Positions 29,370 through 37,826 of a stretch of 64,000 bases of DNA are shown here, one piece after another. The stretch's first letter is position 1, and each line of letters begins with the position of its first letter. The position numbers and the translations under genes are program-made. The notes below the pieces were generated by a model. The model saw only the letters and a program-made list of their open reading frames with translations. It was not told where the DNA came from and ran no database searches. The DNA is taken from positions 496,001 through 560,000 of the forward strand of contig NZ_BMPM01000001.1 of NCBI RefSeq assembly GCF_014647595.1. The letters run 5' to 3'. Source of the stretch: Paenarthrobacter histidinolovorans (GTDB lineage Bacteria > Actinomycetota > Actinomycetes > Actinomycetales > Micrococcaceae).

Positions 29370-30248
29370 ATGACTCCCATCGCATGGCTGATTATCGCCC
29401 TCATCGTTCTTCCTCTGGCCTATTTTGCCTGGTCATTGCTCAGCATTGACCGGAAGGGCATTGTTGCCATTCAGAGCAACCTCGGTTCCGGCTTCACGCA
29501 AAGTGGCGGTGCGAATCTTCGGCGCCCACCGCTCCTTCTGGGTGTTGCCAGGAAGCTGACTCCTGGAAGCTACGAGGCCAAGCTGGATCACTGGCTTGCC
29601 CTGGCTGGGCGCCCGATGTCGATGCCCCTGCCTAAGCTCATGTCTCTGAAGCCGGCCCTGGCACTGGCCGGAGCAGTCGGCGGCGTCTTCCTGTTTCTTC
29701 TCAGCCCCGGTCCAGGAATGGTCGGTCTTGGCCTCTTCCTGACCATATTTCTGTACTTCCTACCCGATCTCTTGATTTACAACACAGGGATCAAACGGCA
29801 AGAGTCCATCAAACTTGAGTTTCCGAATACTCTCGATCAAATGCTGATTTCGGTCGAGGCCGGCCTCGGGTTCGAGTCGGCCATGGAAAGGGCAGCAGTA
29901 CAGGGATCGGGGCACCTGCCGGACGAACTGTTGCGAACTTTGCAAGACATCCAAGTGGGACGTCCCCGGCAAGAGTCCTATGAGGCCTTGGCCGAGCGAT
30001 GCGCGGTCCCGGACATTCGAAGCTTTGTCCTGGCTGTCATCCAAGCCGACAAATACGGAATCGGCATTGCAAACGTGCTTCGGGCCCAGGCTAAGAAGGC
30101 ACGCGTCAGGCGCAGACAGAACGCAGAAGAGCGAGCGATGAAACTCCCGGTAAAGGTGCTGTTTCCACTGCTGTTCTGCATCTTTCCGGTGCTGTTCATA
30201 GTCCTTCTGGGTCCCGCGGCAATCAGGATCATTCAGGCCTTCAGCTGA
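29370..30248 (+). CDS. tadC: Tad platform protein TadC
   Basis: A 292-residue GspF-family membrane protein, the usual partner of TadB. Helices lie at the N-terminus and near residues 90-135, followed by the GspF domain with SIKLEFPNTLDQMLISVEAG, GLGFESAMERAA and VRRRQNAEERAMKLPVKVLF, and a last helix pair. ATG 29370 is preferred because AGGAG is 9 nt upstream; ATG 29364 would be only 3 nt from it. It is the last gene of the Tad locus and is convergent with truA. Confidence 0.9.
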   Translation: MTPIAWLIIALIVLPLAYFAWSLLSIDRKGIVAIQSNLGSGFTQSGGANLRRPPLLLGVARKLTPGSYEAKLDHWLALAGRPMSMPLPKLMSLKPALALAGAVGGVFLFLLSPGPGMVGLGLFLTIFLYFLPDLLIYNTGIKRQESIKLEFPNTLDQMLISVEAGLGFESAMERAAVQGSGHLPDELLRTLQDIQVGRPRQESYEALAERCAVPDIRSFVLAVIQADKYGIGIANVLRAQAKKARVRRRQNAEERAMKLPVKVLFPLLFCIFPVLFIVLLGPAAIRIIQAFS

Positions 30249-30309
30249 TCCTGCCCGCGGGGAATAGACCGGCACTTCGCGGATCCCAGACCACGGAGTG
30301 CCACAACGG

Positions 30310-30340
30310 CCCCCTTCCGGTACCCAGAGCCGGGAGGGGG
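30310..30340. terminator. Hairpin between tadC and truA
   Basis: CCCCCTTCCGG (30310-30320) pairs with CCGGGAGGGGG (30330-30340), an 11-bp stem with one G-U, between two convergent genes. There is no strong T-tract on either side. Confidence 0.55.
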
Positions 30341-30385
30341 TCCTCCAACGTCCGGGCTAACGACATCCGGGCAAGGACAGAAAAG

Positions 30386-31276
30386 CTACTCCCGCCGCGC
30401 CCGCGTCAGTTCAGCCCTGGCCAGCAGCTCGCTGTCGGAGGGATACGCCACCTCTTCCAGGACCAACGGATGAGGCGCTGCCAACACTGACTTTGCATCG
30501 CGTCTGCGCTCCAAGAGCCGCGAGTGTAGCCACTCAGGAGATTCCAGCCCCTCCCCTACCCGCAGGGCCGAACCAACCAACGAGCGCACCATGTTGTGGC
30601 AGAAAGCGTCAGCCTGAACGGTCGCAACAATGACGCCATCGCTCCCACGTTCAAAGACGAACTTCTGCAGCTCACGGACGGTGGTGGCACCTTCCCTGGG
30701 CTTGCAGTACGAGCGGAAATCCTGGAGCCCCAACAAGGACTGAGCGCCGTCGTTCATCAACGAAACATCCAAGGGCGCTTTGTGCCAAAGCGTTATCCCG
30801 CGGAGCACGGGGTCCCACCTTTCGGGACCGTCGGCAATCCGGTAACTGTACCTGCGCCACAGCGCGGAAAAGCGGGCGTCGAAACCTTCGGGCGCCAGGC
30901 CGGCGTCGTGCACTTCCACCGCACCGGTGAGGTCACCGAGGATGCGGCTCAAAGCGCCTCGGAGCCGACGCAATAGCGCGACGGCGGGATCAAGTTCGTG
31001 CCCGCGCGGCAGTGACAGCCACTCAGCTTCGGTGACGTCGAGATGGACCACTTGGCCGCGGGCGTGGACTCCGGCGTCGGTCCTGCCGGCCACCGTGACC
31101 CGGACCGGTCGCTGCAAAAGGAGCGCCAAAGCCTCCTCGAGGGAGCCTTGTACGGTCCGCAATCCCGGCTGCAATGCCCACCCGCTGAACGGGCCGCCGT
31201 CGTACGAGAGATCCAGCCGGACACGCAAAAACCCGCCGCCCCCCAAAACGGGGGCAGCGGGTTTTCGTTCGTTCAT
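30386..31276 (-). CDS. truA: tRNA pseudouridine(38-40) synthase
   Basis: A 296-residue TruA that isomerises uridines 38-40 in the tRNA anticodon arm. The catalytic Asp lies in VAGRTDAGVHARGQVVHLD. Other blocks are LSYDGGPFSGWALQPGLRTVQGSLEEAL, the RRYSYRI strand and ADAFCHNMVRSLVGSALRVGEG. The length is slightly above the E. coli enzyme. It lies 32 nt after rplQ on the same strand, in the conserved rplQ-truA order, and ends the RNA-polymerase-alpha cluster next to the convergent Tad locus. Confidence 0.95.
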   Translation of the reverse strand: MNERKPAAPVLGGGGFLRVRLDLSYDGGPFSGWALQPGLRTVQGSLEEALALLLQRPVRVTVAGRTDAGVHARGQVVHLDVTEAEWLSLPRGHELDPAVALLRRLRGALSRILGDLTGAVEVHDAGLAPEGFDARFSALWRRYSYRIADGPERWDPVLRGITLWHKAPLDVSLMNDGAQSLLGLQDFRSYCKPREGATTVRELQKFVFERGSDGVIVATVQADAFCHNMVRSLVGSALRVGEGLESPEWLHSRLLERRRDAKSVLAAPHPLVLEEVAYPSDSELLARAELTRARRE

Positions 31277-31308
31277 AGACTTAAGTCTACTGTGAAGAAT
31301 TCAGTGAA

Positions 31309-31854
31309 TTACTTCTTGTCCTCAGCGGCCGGAGCCTCTTCGGTCTCAGCAGCTTCTGCCTCAGCGGCCGGAGCCTCTTCGGTTTCAGCGGTCTCAGCTT
31401 CAGCGGCTTCGGTCTCTACGACCTCTTCCTCGGCAGCCGGAGCAGCCTTGGCAGCAGCAGCAGTTGCTTCAGCAACAACGGCCTGCTTCGGGGAAACCGG
31501 CTCGAGGACGAGCTCGATGACAGCCATGGGAGCGTTGTCGCCCTTGCGGTTGCCGATCTTGGTGATGCGGGTGTAGCCACCATCGCGGTTGGCAACGGCG
31601 CCGGCGATGTCGGTGAACAGCTCGTGGACAACGCCCTTGTCGCTGATCAGGCCGAGAACGCGGCGGCGGGAAGCGAGGTCGCCACGCTTGGCGAAGGTGA
31701 CCAGACGCTCTGCGTACGGCTTGAGGCGCTTGGCCTTGGTGACCGTGGTGGTGATGCGCTTGTGCTCAAACAGAGCAGCTGCCAGGTTCGCGAGCATCAG
31801 ACGCTCGTGAGCCGGGCCGCCTCCGAGGCGCGGACCCTTAGTGGGGGTAGGCAT
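31309..31854 (-). CDS. rplQ: 50S ribosomal protein L17
   Basis: A 181-residue L17 of the large subunit. The first 120 residues are the conserved core: [38 protein letters not shown], then [24 protein letters not shown]. The last 60 residues are an Ala/Glu-rich tail ([23 protein letters not shown]) partly built from a 39-bp direct repeat. The ATG follows an AGGAG-like site. It lies 66 nt downstream of rpoA. Confidence 0.96.
   Translation of the reverse strand: MPTPTKGPRLGGGPAHERLMLANLAAALFEHKRITTTVTKAKRLKPYAERLVTFAKRGDLASRRRVLGLISDKGVVHELFTDIAGAVANRDGGYTRITKIGNRKGDNAPMAVIELVLEPVSPKQAVVAEATAAAAKAAPAAEEEVVETEAAEAETAETEEAPAAEAEAAETEEAPAAEDKK
31321..31383 (-). repeat. Direct repeat encoding the L17 acidic tail
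   Basis: A 24-nt segment that begins CTCAGCGGCCGG is present at 31321-31344 and again at 31360-31383, giving a 39-bp period. It encodes the repeated TEEAPAAE units of the L17 C-terminus. Confidence 0.7.
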
Positions 31855-31920
31855 AGTTATTTCTCCTGTTATGTAAGCCGGTCAGGTCCATTGCTGGACC
31901 CGGCGGCCAAGATCTGCTGT

Positions 31921-32931
31921 TTAGAGCTCGTCGTCGCTGAACGCGGCGTCGTCCTCTTCGATGGCTGCGGCGCGGGCTGCGAGATCGAAACCGGGAGGGG
32001 AGTCCTTGAGGGACAGACCCAGTTCCACGAGCTTTGCCTTGACCTCGTCGATGGACTTCGCACCGAAGTTACGGATGTCCATCAGGTCAGCCTCGGAGCG
32101 GGCAACGAGTTCACCCACGGTGTGGATGCCCTCACGCTTGAGGCAGTTGTAGGAACGGACCGTAAGGTCCAGATCCTCGATCGGCAGAGCCATGTCCGCT
32201 GCCAGGGCAGCGTCCGTCGGCGACGGGCCAATCTCGATACCTTCAGCTGCGGTGTTCAGCTCACGAGCCAGACCGAACAGTTCCACCAAGGTGGTGCCTG
32301 CGGAAGCGACAGCATCGCGGGGAGCGATTGCCTGCTTGGTCTCGACGTCGACAATGAGCTTGTCGAAGTCGGTGCGCTGCTCAACACGGGTAGCTTCCAC
32401 GCGGAAAGTTACCTTCATGACCGGCGAGTAGATCGAGTCAACCGGAATACGGCCGATCTCGGAGTCGCCGGACTTGTTCTGAGCTGCCGAAACGTAGCCA
32501 CGGCCGCGCTCGATGGTCAGTTCGAGTTCGAACTTGCCCTTCGAGTTCAGAGTGGCAATGTGCAGATCCGGGTTGTGGAATTCGACGCCGGCCGGCGGAG
32601 CGATGTCCGCGGCGGTGACGACTCCGGGGCCCTGCTTGCGCAGGTAAGCAACAACCGGCTCATCGTGCTCGGAGGAAACCGAAAGGTTCTTGATGTTCAG
32701 GATGATCTCAGTGACATCTTCCTTGACACCGGGAACCGTGGTGAACTCGTGCAGCACGCCATCGATCCGGATGCTGGTTACAGCGGCACCGGGGATGGAG
32801 GAGAGCAGGGTACGGCGGAGGGAGTTTCCGAGGGTGTAGCCGAAGCCCGGCTCCAGCGGTTCAATGATGAAACGGGAGCGGTTCTCGGATACAACTTCTT
32901 CAGACAGGGTGGGGCGCTGTGCAATGAGCAC
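31921..32931 (-). CDS. rpoA: DNA-directed RNA polymerase subunit alpha
   Basis: A 336-residue alpha subunit. The N-terminal dimerisation domain shows [35 protein letters not shown] flexible linker follows, and the C-terminal domain, which contacts UP elements and activators, shows [25 protein letters not shown] and [15 protein letters not shown]. The tail is acidic. GTG 32931 follows AAAGGAAA. It lies 146 nt downstream of rpsK; rpsD, found in this gap in mycobacteria and streptomycetes, is absent. Confidence 0.97.
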   Translation of the reverse strand: MLIAQRPTLSEEVVSENRSRFIIEPLEPGFGYTLGNSLRRTLLSSIPGAAVTSIRIDGVLHEFTTVPGVKEDVTEIILNIKNLSVSSEHDEPVVAYLRKQGPGVVTAADIAPPAGVEFHNPDLHIATLNSKGKFELELTIERGRGYVSAAQNKSGDSEIGRIPVDSIYSPVMKVTFRVEATRVEQRTDFDKLIVDVETKQAIAPRDAVASAGTTLVELFGLARELNTAAEGIEIGPSPTDAALAADMALPIEDLDLTVRSYNCLKREGIHTVGELVARSEADLMDIRNFGAKSIDEVKAKLVELGLSLKDSPPGFDLAARAAAIEEDDAAFSDDEL

Positions 32932-33002
32932 TTAGGTTTCCTTTCGGCGAGCATCCGCTATATGACGCAACACAGGTGGTGGAAATCGGCTTCGGTTTCC
33001 AG

Positions 33003-33063
33003 CCTGACCAGCCGGGCCATGCTGATGGAAGGAAAACCTCCATAGCAGGCCCGGCCGGTCAGG
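33003..33063 (-). other. Large inverted repeat in the rpsK-rpoA gap
   Basis: CCTGACCaGCCGGGCC (33003-33018) pairs with GGCCCGGCcGGTCAGG (33048-33063), a 15-bp stem with one mismatch and a loop of about 29 nt that can itself fold. A smaller hairpin, GGAAA (32981-32985) with TTTCC (32996-33000), follows towards rpoA. With no T-tract it looks more like an RNA processing or attenuation structure than a simple terminator. Confidence 0.55.
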
Positions 33064-33077
33064 CAGGGAAGACCTAA

Positions 33078-33479
33078 TTAGACGCGGCGGCGCTTCGGGG
33101 GGCGGCAACCGTTGTGGGCGCTGGGGGTGACATCCTGGATGGAGCCAACCTCGAGGCCAGCGGCCTGAAGTGAACGGATTGCGGTTTCGCGTCCGGAGCC
33201 CGGACCCTTGACAAAGACGTCAACCTTGCGCAGACCGTGCTCCTGGGCGCGCTTTGCAGCAGCTTCGGCAGCCATCTGGGCAGCGAACGGGGTGGACTTA
33301 CGGGAGCCCTTGAAGCCAACCTCACCGGCGGAAGCCCATGAGATAACAGCACCGTTCGGGTCCGTGATGGACACGATGGTGTTGTTAAAGGTGCTCTTGA
33401 TGTGCGCCTGGCCAAGCGCAATATTCTTCTTATCCTTGCGACGCGGCTTACGAACCGCTCCACGAGTCTTCGGGGGCAT
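33078..33479 (-). CDS. rpsK: 30S ribosomal protein S11
   Basis: A 133-residue S11 of the small-subunit platform. Family blocks are [50 protein letters not shown] and the C-terminal [18 protein letters not shown]. The length is normal. ATG 33479 follows AGGAG. It lies 51 nt after rpsM in the conserved infA-rpmJ-rpsM-rpsK order. Confidence 0.97.
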   Translation of the reverse strand: MPPKTRGAVRKPRRKDKKNIALGQAHIKSTFNNTIVSITDPNGAVISWASAGEVGFKGSRKSTPFAAQMAAEAAAKRAQEHGLRKVDVFVKGPGSGRETAIRSLQAAGLEVGSIQDVTPSAHNGCRPPKRRRV

Positions 33480-33530
33480 TGTTTCTCCTACAGAAAGTTA
33501 TCGGGGGAAAACCAGGTCAATCCCGAGGGA

Positions 33531-33908
33531 TTAACGTCCGGCCTTCTTCTTGCCGGCGACGGTGCGCTTCGGGCCCTTGCGGGTACGAGCGTTGGTCTTC
33601 GTACGCTGTCCGCGTACGGGCAGGCCCTTGCGGTGGCGCAGGCCTTCGTAGCTGCCGATCTCAACCTTGCGGCGGATGTCAGCGGCTACCTCGCGGCGAA
33701 GGTCACCCTCAACCTTGTAGTTGCCTTCAATGTAGTCACGCAGCTGAACCAGTTCGGCGTCAGTCAGGTCCTTGACGCGAACGTCAGCGCTGATGCCGGT
33801 GGCAGCCAGGGTTTCGTGTGCACGGGTCTTGCCCACGCCGTAGATGTAAGTAAGCGCAATTTCCAACCGCTTTTCGCGGGGAATGTCTACGCCAGCGAGA
33901 CGAGCCAT
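33531..33908 (-). CDS. rpsM: 30S ribosomal protein S13
   Basis: A 125-residue S13 of the small-subunit head, which touches the P-site tRNA and L5. It shows [30 protein letters not shown] and the C-terminal [25 protein letters not shown] 33908 is the family start; the frame continues 39 codons upstream without similarity. AAGGAG lies upstream. It is followed by rpsK and preceded by a 196-nt gap after rpmJ. Confidence 0.97.
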   Translation of the reverse strand: MARLAGVDIPREKRLEIALTYIYGVGKTRAHETLAATGISADVRVKDLTDAELVQLRDYIEGNYKVEGDLRREVAADIRRKVEIGSYEGLRHRKGLPVRGQRTKTNARTRKGPKRTVAGKKKAGR

Positions 33909-34104
33909 AGTGGCAGTACTCCTTGAATAAACCGGAGGTCGTAGGCAGTACACCCGCACGTTCAGTGCGGCCCCAGCCTCCGACCGGGGGTTCGCTGACC
34001 AGGCTCTGTAAAGCAGTCCTGGCACAGCTTGTGCTGCCTTTATTTACTTGCGTGGGCTAGCAACCCAGGTTTGCCCTTGCGGGCGCTGATTCCCTTAAGG
34101 GGAA

Positions 34105-34218
34105 TTAGCCCTGGCGCTGCTTGTGGCGCGGGTTCTCGCAGATCACCATGACCCGGCCGTTACGGCGGATCACTTTGCACTTGTCGCAGATCTGCTTGAC
34201 GCTCGGCTTGACCTTCAT
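34105..34218 (-). CDS. rpmJ: 50S ribosomal protein L36
   Basis: A 37-residue L36, reading [19 protein letters not shown] and then [18 protein letters not shown]. It has the zinc-ribbon set Cys-x2-Cys-x12-Cys-x4-His, so it is the zinc-binding form. It is too short for ordinary ORF calling but is unmistakable. It lies between infA and rpsM, as in most bacteria, with AAAGGAACGCC before the ATG. Confidence 0.97.
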   Translation of the reverse strand: MKVKPSVKQICDKCKVIRRNGRVMVICENPRHKQRQG

Positions 34219-34288
34219 GGCGTTCCTTTGCGTGTTTTGCAGTTGATCTGCTGGAGCGGCTTGGCACTATTGCCTGCCGCCCAGCAAT

Positions 34289-34510
34289 TTACTTGTAGCG
34301 GTAGACGATACGACCACGTGTGAGGTCGTATGGGCTCAGCTCAACCACTACCCGGTCCTCGGGGAGGATTCGAATGTAGTGCTGTCGCATCTTCCCAGAG
34401 ATGTGTGCGAGAACGACGTGCTTGTTGGTGAGCTCAACACGAAACATCGCATTGGGCAGCGCCTCAGTCACAACGCCCTCGATCTCAATGACCCCGTCCT
34501 TCTTGGCCAT
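34289..34510 (-). CDS. infA: Translation initiation factor IF-1
   Basis: A 73-residue OB-fold factor that occupies the ribosomal A site during initiation. The sequence [20 protein letters not shown], followed by [20 protein letters not shown] and the end RGRIVYRYK, is the standard IF-1. It heads the infA-rpmJ-rpsM-rpsK-rpoA-rplQ-truA unit. A promoter-like pair, TTAACT and TAGAGT, lies about 135 bp upstream. In many relatives map is directly upstream; here a peptidase and an ABC operon intervene. Confidence 0.97.
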   Translation of the reverse strand: MAKKDGVIEIEGVVTEALPNAMFRVELTNKHVVLAHISGKMRQHYIRILPEDRVVVELSPYDLTRGRIVYRYK

Positions 34511-34643
34511 ATCCTCCGCTAACTGTTGTTTGCCACCGTCCTCCGGTTAGGCACCGAAGATCCAGCGGACGTTTTTTGTTTGCTTGACCGCCTTGGAACC
34601 ACGACACCAAAAAGGGCGCGGCTGCACAGACAACCAACAAATA

Positions 34644-34672
34644 ACTCTACGCCAATCAGGCTGGAAAGTTAA
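34644..34672 (-). promoter_or_regulatory. Candidate promoter of the infA operon
   Basis: On the minus strand TTAACT (34672-34667) and TAGAGT (34649-34644) are separated by 17 bp, close to the housekeeping consensus. It lies between the peptidase gene and infA and would give a leader of about 130 nt. Confidence 0.5.
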
Positions 34673-34705
34673 ATCCGACCATGGTAGCGCACGTGTCCCT
34701 TGCCG

Positions 34706-35656
34706 TCACTCCCCCTGCTGGCGATAGGCCGGGAAGTGACCGGCCGCCGTCGTGACGCTTTCGGCCGCCAAAACGCCGTCCAGAATGGCCAGCCGGACTG
34801 CCTCTGCCGCCGCGCTTTGGAGGGTGATCAGCGATACTTGCCGCGCCTGTTCGGTGCTGCGGTCCAGAGCGACGGCGCCTGTCGCCAGAGCGAAAACGGT
34901 GTCACCGTCCGCGAGGGTATGGGAAGGGTCCAGGGCCCTGGCCAAACCGGAATGCCCGGCAGAGGCAGTCCGTTTGCACTCAGCCACATCGAGCACAGCA
35001 TTCGTCGCGATCACCACGAGCGTCGTGTTCAGGCCCTGCGGCTCGGACTTCCCACCCGCGGAGGGTCGCGGCTCCGCAGGACCAAACACCGGCGCCCCCA
35101 ACGCGTTCACCACGGCAATGGCCCCAACAATGACTCCTCCGTCAAGAGTGATGGACGACGTACCAATCCCACCCTTGAACTGTCCGCGGGCAACAACGGC
35201 ACCGGTTCCCGCGCCAATGTTTCCACGCTCGACGGCGGCACGGTCGCCTGAGGCGAACGCTGCGGCGGCTGCCTGGTAACCCATGTCCGCGTTTGGCCGC
35301 GCTGTGACGTCACCGCCCCGTCCGAGGTCGAAGATGGCTGCGGCCGGAACAATCGGCACCACAGTTCCCGGAACGGCGAAGCCGCGCCCCTGTTCCTCAC
35401 ACCAGAGTTGGGCACCCGTAGCCGAAGCCAATCCAAAAGCACTGCCGCCGGTCAAGACCACGGCATCAACCGTGGACACCAGAGTGGTTGGATCCAGGGC
35501 GTCGGTCTCGTGCGTGCCCGGGCCCCCGCCGCGCACGTCCACGGAGCCCACGGCGCCCACGGGCGGAAGGACCACAGTCACGCCACTCAGCCAGCCGGCG
35601 TCGTTCTTCTGCGCATGCCCAACACGGATCCCCGGCACGTCTGTGATTGCGTTCAT
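34706..35656 (-). CDS. P1-family (S58, DmpA-like) peptidase
   Basis: A 316-residue Ntn-type hydrolase of the P1/S58 family, which includes L-aminopeptidase D-Ala-esterase/amidase DmpA. These proteins self-cleave to expose the nucleophile. Family blocks are ITDVPGIRVGHAQ, VVLTGGSAFGLASATGAQLWCEEQGRGF and GNIGAGTGAVVARGQFKGGIGTSSITL, where the GTSS segment carries the cleavage and nucleophile region. ATG 35656 has GGAG 9 nt upstream; the longer frame to 35977 crosses the divergent ABC gene. The substrate is unknown. It is divergent from the ABC importer operon. Confidence 0.85.
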   Translation of the reverse strand: MNAITDVPGIRVGHAQKNDAGWLSGVTVVLPPVGAVGSVDVRGGGPGTHETDALDPTTLVSTVDAVVLTGGSAFGLASATGAQLWCEEQGRGFAVPGTVVPIVPAAAIFDLGRGGDVTARPNADMGYQAAAAAFASGDRAAVERGNIGAGTGAVVARGQFKGGIGTSSITLDGGVIVGAIAVVNALGAPVFGPAEPRPSAGGKSEPQGLNTTLVVIATNAVLDVAECKRTASAGHSGLARALDPSHTLADGDTVFALATGAVALDRSTEQARQVSLITLQSAAAEAVRLAILDGVLAAESVTTAAGHFPAYRQQGE

Positions 35657-35879
35657 GGATCCATTCTCCACCCCGCCAGCGCGAGGAAGTGGGAGCCGCG
35701 CCTCAAATACGAACTTGCGCGTAACGCACGGTAAACGGGTCCGGAAGTGTAAGACAACTCTCGCTACAGAGGCCCGTTTTGGCCGGGGCGAGTAGCGCCA
35801 ATGTGGTGAGCTAAGCCTGTCTTCGCCGCCCCTGGCAGGGAGCAGGCGCCCCGCAATCCGCCGAAACCGTGAGTAATAC
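35657..35879. promoter_or_regulatory. Divergent promoter region, peptidase/ABC importer
   Basis: This 223-nt gap separates two divergent transcription units and must carry both promoters. I could not fix either promoter or a clear operator palindrome. Confidence 0.45.
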
Positions 35880-36878
35880 ATGACTGCCCCATTGATGCAC
35901 AACAGCAGCGCCACGCCCGCTGACCGGTCAGCCCGGCCGGACGCCGCCCCGCCCGGCGGACCCGCTGCGAAAACCAATCCCGCTCAGGCCAGACGCCGCT
36001 GGTCAGGCCGCAGCCGCAAGGATTTCGTGGTGTTCCTGGCCATGGCGTTGCCCAACCTCGTGTTGATCGGCACCTTCACTTATTGGCCGCTGATCAACAA
36101 CATCTATTACTCCACACTGGACTGGACCCTTGGCTCGGCATCAGCCACCGTGGTCGGGCTGCAGAACTATGTCACGTTCTTCACCAGTGAGGACGCGTCC
36201 AAGGTGCTGGGAACCACGGCAATCTTCACAGTGTTGACCGTTGGCGGCTCCATGGTCCTTGGCTTGCTGGTCGCCCTGGCCCTGAATTCCAAGGTCCGGG
36301 GTACCACATTCGCCCGGTCCGCGGTGTTCGCACCCTACGTGCTGTCCGGCGTCGGCGTCGGCCTGGTGTGGCTGTTCATCTTCGATCCCGGATACGGGGT
36401 GCTGGCCTGGATCCTCCGCGGGCTTGGCCAACAAAGCCCCCAGTGGATCAACGATCCACAGCTCTCCCTGGTGATGGTCATCATCGTTTACGTGTGGAAG
36501 AACCTGGGCTACTGCGCGGTCGTGTTCCTGGCCGGACTGCAGTCCCTGCCCCGCGATGTGATGGAAGCCGCGGCACTGGACGGGGCCAACAGTTTCCGAA
36601 GGTTCTTCAACATCTCCTTGCCGCTGCTCTCGCCCACCACGTTCTTCCTGCTCATCACCACCATGCTCAGCTCCCTGCAGGCGTTCGACCTCATCCGCAT
36701 CATGACCCCTCTGGGCAACGGCACCAGCACGCTGATCTATGAGGCGTATCTGCAGGCCTTCGGCGCATACAACAGGGCGGGCTACTCGGCCGCAATCTCG
36801 GTGATCCTCTTCGCCATCCTGCTGGTCATCACGGTCCTCCAACTCCGGTTCGTTGAGCGAAAGGTCCACTATTCATGA
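35880..36878 (+). CDS. Sugar-type ABC transporter permease (MalF/UgpA type)
   Basis: A 332-residue inner-membrane permease of the carbohydrate-uptake-1 class. After a charged 40-residue N-terminus there are six membrane segments, with the first near FVVFLAMALPNLVLIGTFTYWPL. The cytoplasmic EAA loop, which docks the ATPase, is visible as DVMEAAALDGANSFRRFFNISLPLL. It overlaps the next permease gene by 4 nt. The substrate is unknown; the binding protein of this operon resembles UgpB. No ATPase gene is present nearby. Confidence 0.9.
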   Translation: MTAPLMHNSSATPADRSARPDAAPPGGPAAKTNPAQARRRWSGRSRKDFVVFLAMALPNLVLIGTFTYWPLINNIYYSTLDWTLGSASATVVGLQNYVTFFTSEDASKVLGTTAIFTVLTVGGSMVLGLLVALALNSKVRGTTFARSAVFAPYVLSGVGVGLVWLFIFDPGYGVLAWILRGLGQQSPQWINDPQLSLVMVIIVYVWKNLGYCAVVFLAGLQSLPRDVMEAAALDGANSFRRFFNISLPLLSPTTFFLLITTMLSSLQAFDLIRIMTPLGNGTSTLIYEAYLQAFGAYNRAGYSAAISVILFAILLVITVLQLRFVERKVHYS

Positions 36879-37777
36879 GCGCCCCAGCACCCGTCGTCGA
36901 GCGTGAAGAGCCGCAACAAAACGCTCCACTGGAGCGTCCTCTGTCCAAATCCAATCTTGTCCAGACAGTGGCAACAGGGTACGTCCCGCTGATCATTGCC
37001 ACGCTGGTGGTTTTCCTGCCGCTGCTGTGGATGCTCCTGAGTTCCTTCAAGCAACCCGGCGAGATCGTCACCATGGATCTCAAGATTCTTCCCGAGTCAC
37101 TGAACCTGCAGAACTACGTCACGGCCATGACTACCGTCCCGTTCGCGCAGTTCTTCGCCAACAGTCTGATCGTCACCATGGTGGGCTCCTCAGTGAAAGT
37201 GGTCCTTGCGATCCTCACCGCCTACGCGCTGGTCTTCGTACGCTTTCCGTTCAAGAACGTGATCTTCGTGCTGATCCTTGTGGCCCTCATGGTCCCGGCG
37301 CAGGTGTCGATACTGCCCAACTACATCCTGATTGCCGGCATGGGCGGCAAGAACACCCTGTGGGGCATCATCCTTCCCGGACTCGGTACGGCGTTCGGCA
37401 CGTTCCTCTTGCGCCAACACTTCCTGACCCTGCCGCCGTCGATCCTTGAAGCGGCCGAAATTGATGGCGCCGGCCACTGGCGCAGGCTGTGGCAGATCAT
37501 CGTTCCCGTGTCCGTCCCGTCGATCGCCACCGTGGCGCTGGTGACCGTGGTCAGCGAATGGAACGACTACATTTGGCCCCTCATCATCACGGACCGGCCC
37601 GAAACCATGACGCTTCCGGTAGGACTGACCCTCCTCCAGAACTCCGAAAGCAACGGAGCCGGCTGGGGAATCCTCATGGCCGGCGCGGTACTGGTGATCG
37701 TGCCAATCCTGCTGGTGTTTGCCGCGCTCCAGCGCTACATCGTTGCCGGACTGACCCAAGGCAGTGTCACCGGTTGA
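36875..37777 (+). CDS. Sugar-type ABC transporter permease (MalG/UgpE type)
   Basis: A 300-residue second permease of the same importer. Six membrane segments are seen, beginning with YVPLIIATLVVFLPLLWMLLSSF. The EAA loop is SILEAAEIDGAGHWRRLWQIIVPV. The start overlaps the upstream permease stop by 4 nt. The binding-protein gene follows after 49 nt. Together they form a heterodimeric channel that would need a shared ATPase, such as an MsiK-type protein encoded elsewhere. Confidence 0.9.
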   Translation: MSAPAPVVEREEPQQNAPLERPLSKSNLVQTVATGYVPLIIATLVVFLPLLWMLLSSFKQPGEIVTMDLKILPESLNLQNYVTAMTTVPFAQFFANSLIVTMVGSSVKVVLAILTAYALVFVRFPFKNVIFVLILVALMVPAQVSILPNYILIAGMGGKNTLWGIILPGLGTAFGTFLLRQHFLTLPPSILEAAEIDGAGHWRRLWQIIVPVSVPSIATVALVTVVSEWNDYIWPLIITDRPETMTLPVGLTLLQNSESNGAGWGILMAGAVLVIVPILLVFAALQRYIVAGLTQGSVTG

Positions 37778-37826
37778 TTCTCCACCACACCATTCGCATC
37801 AAAGTCAGTTATTGAGAGGAAGCATC

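Noticed and set aside
35657-35977. N-terminal extension of the P1 peptidase
   Set aside because: It would overlap the divergent ABC permease gene and lacks peptidase similarity; ATG 35656 has a good ribosome binding site.
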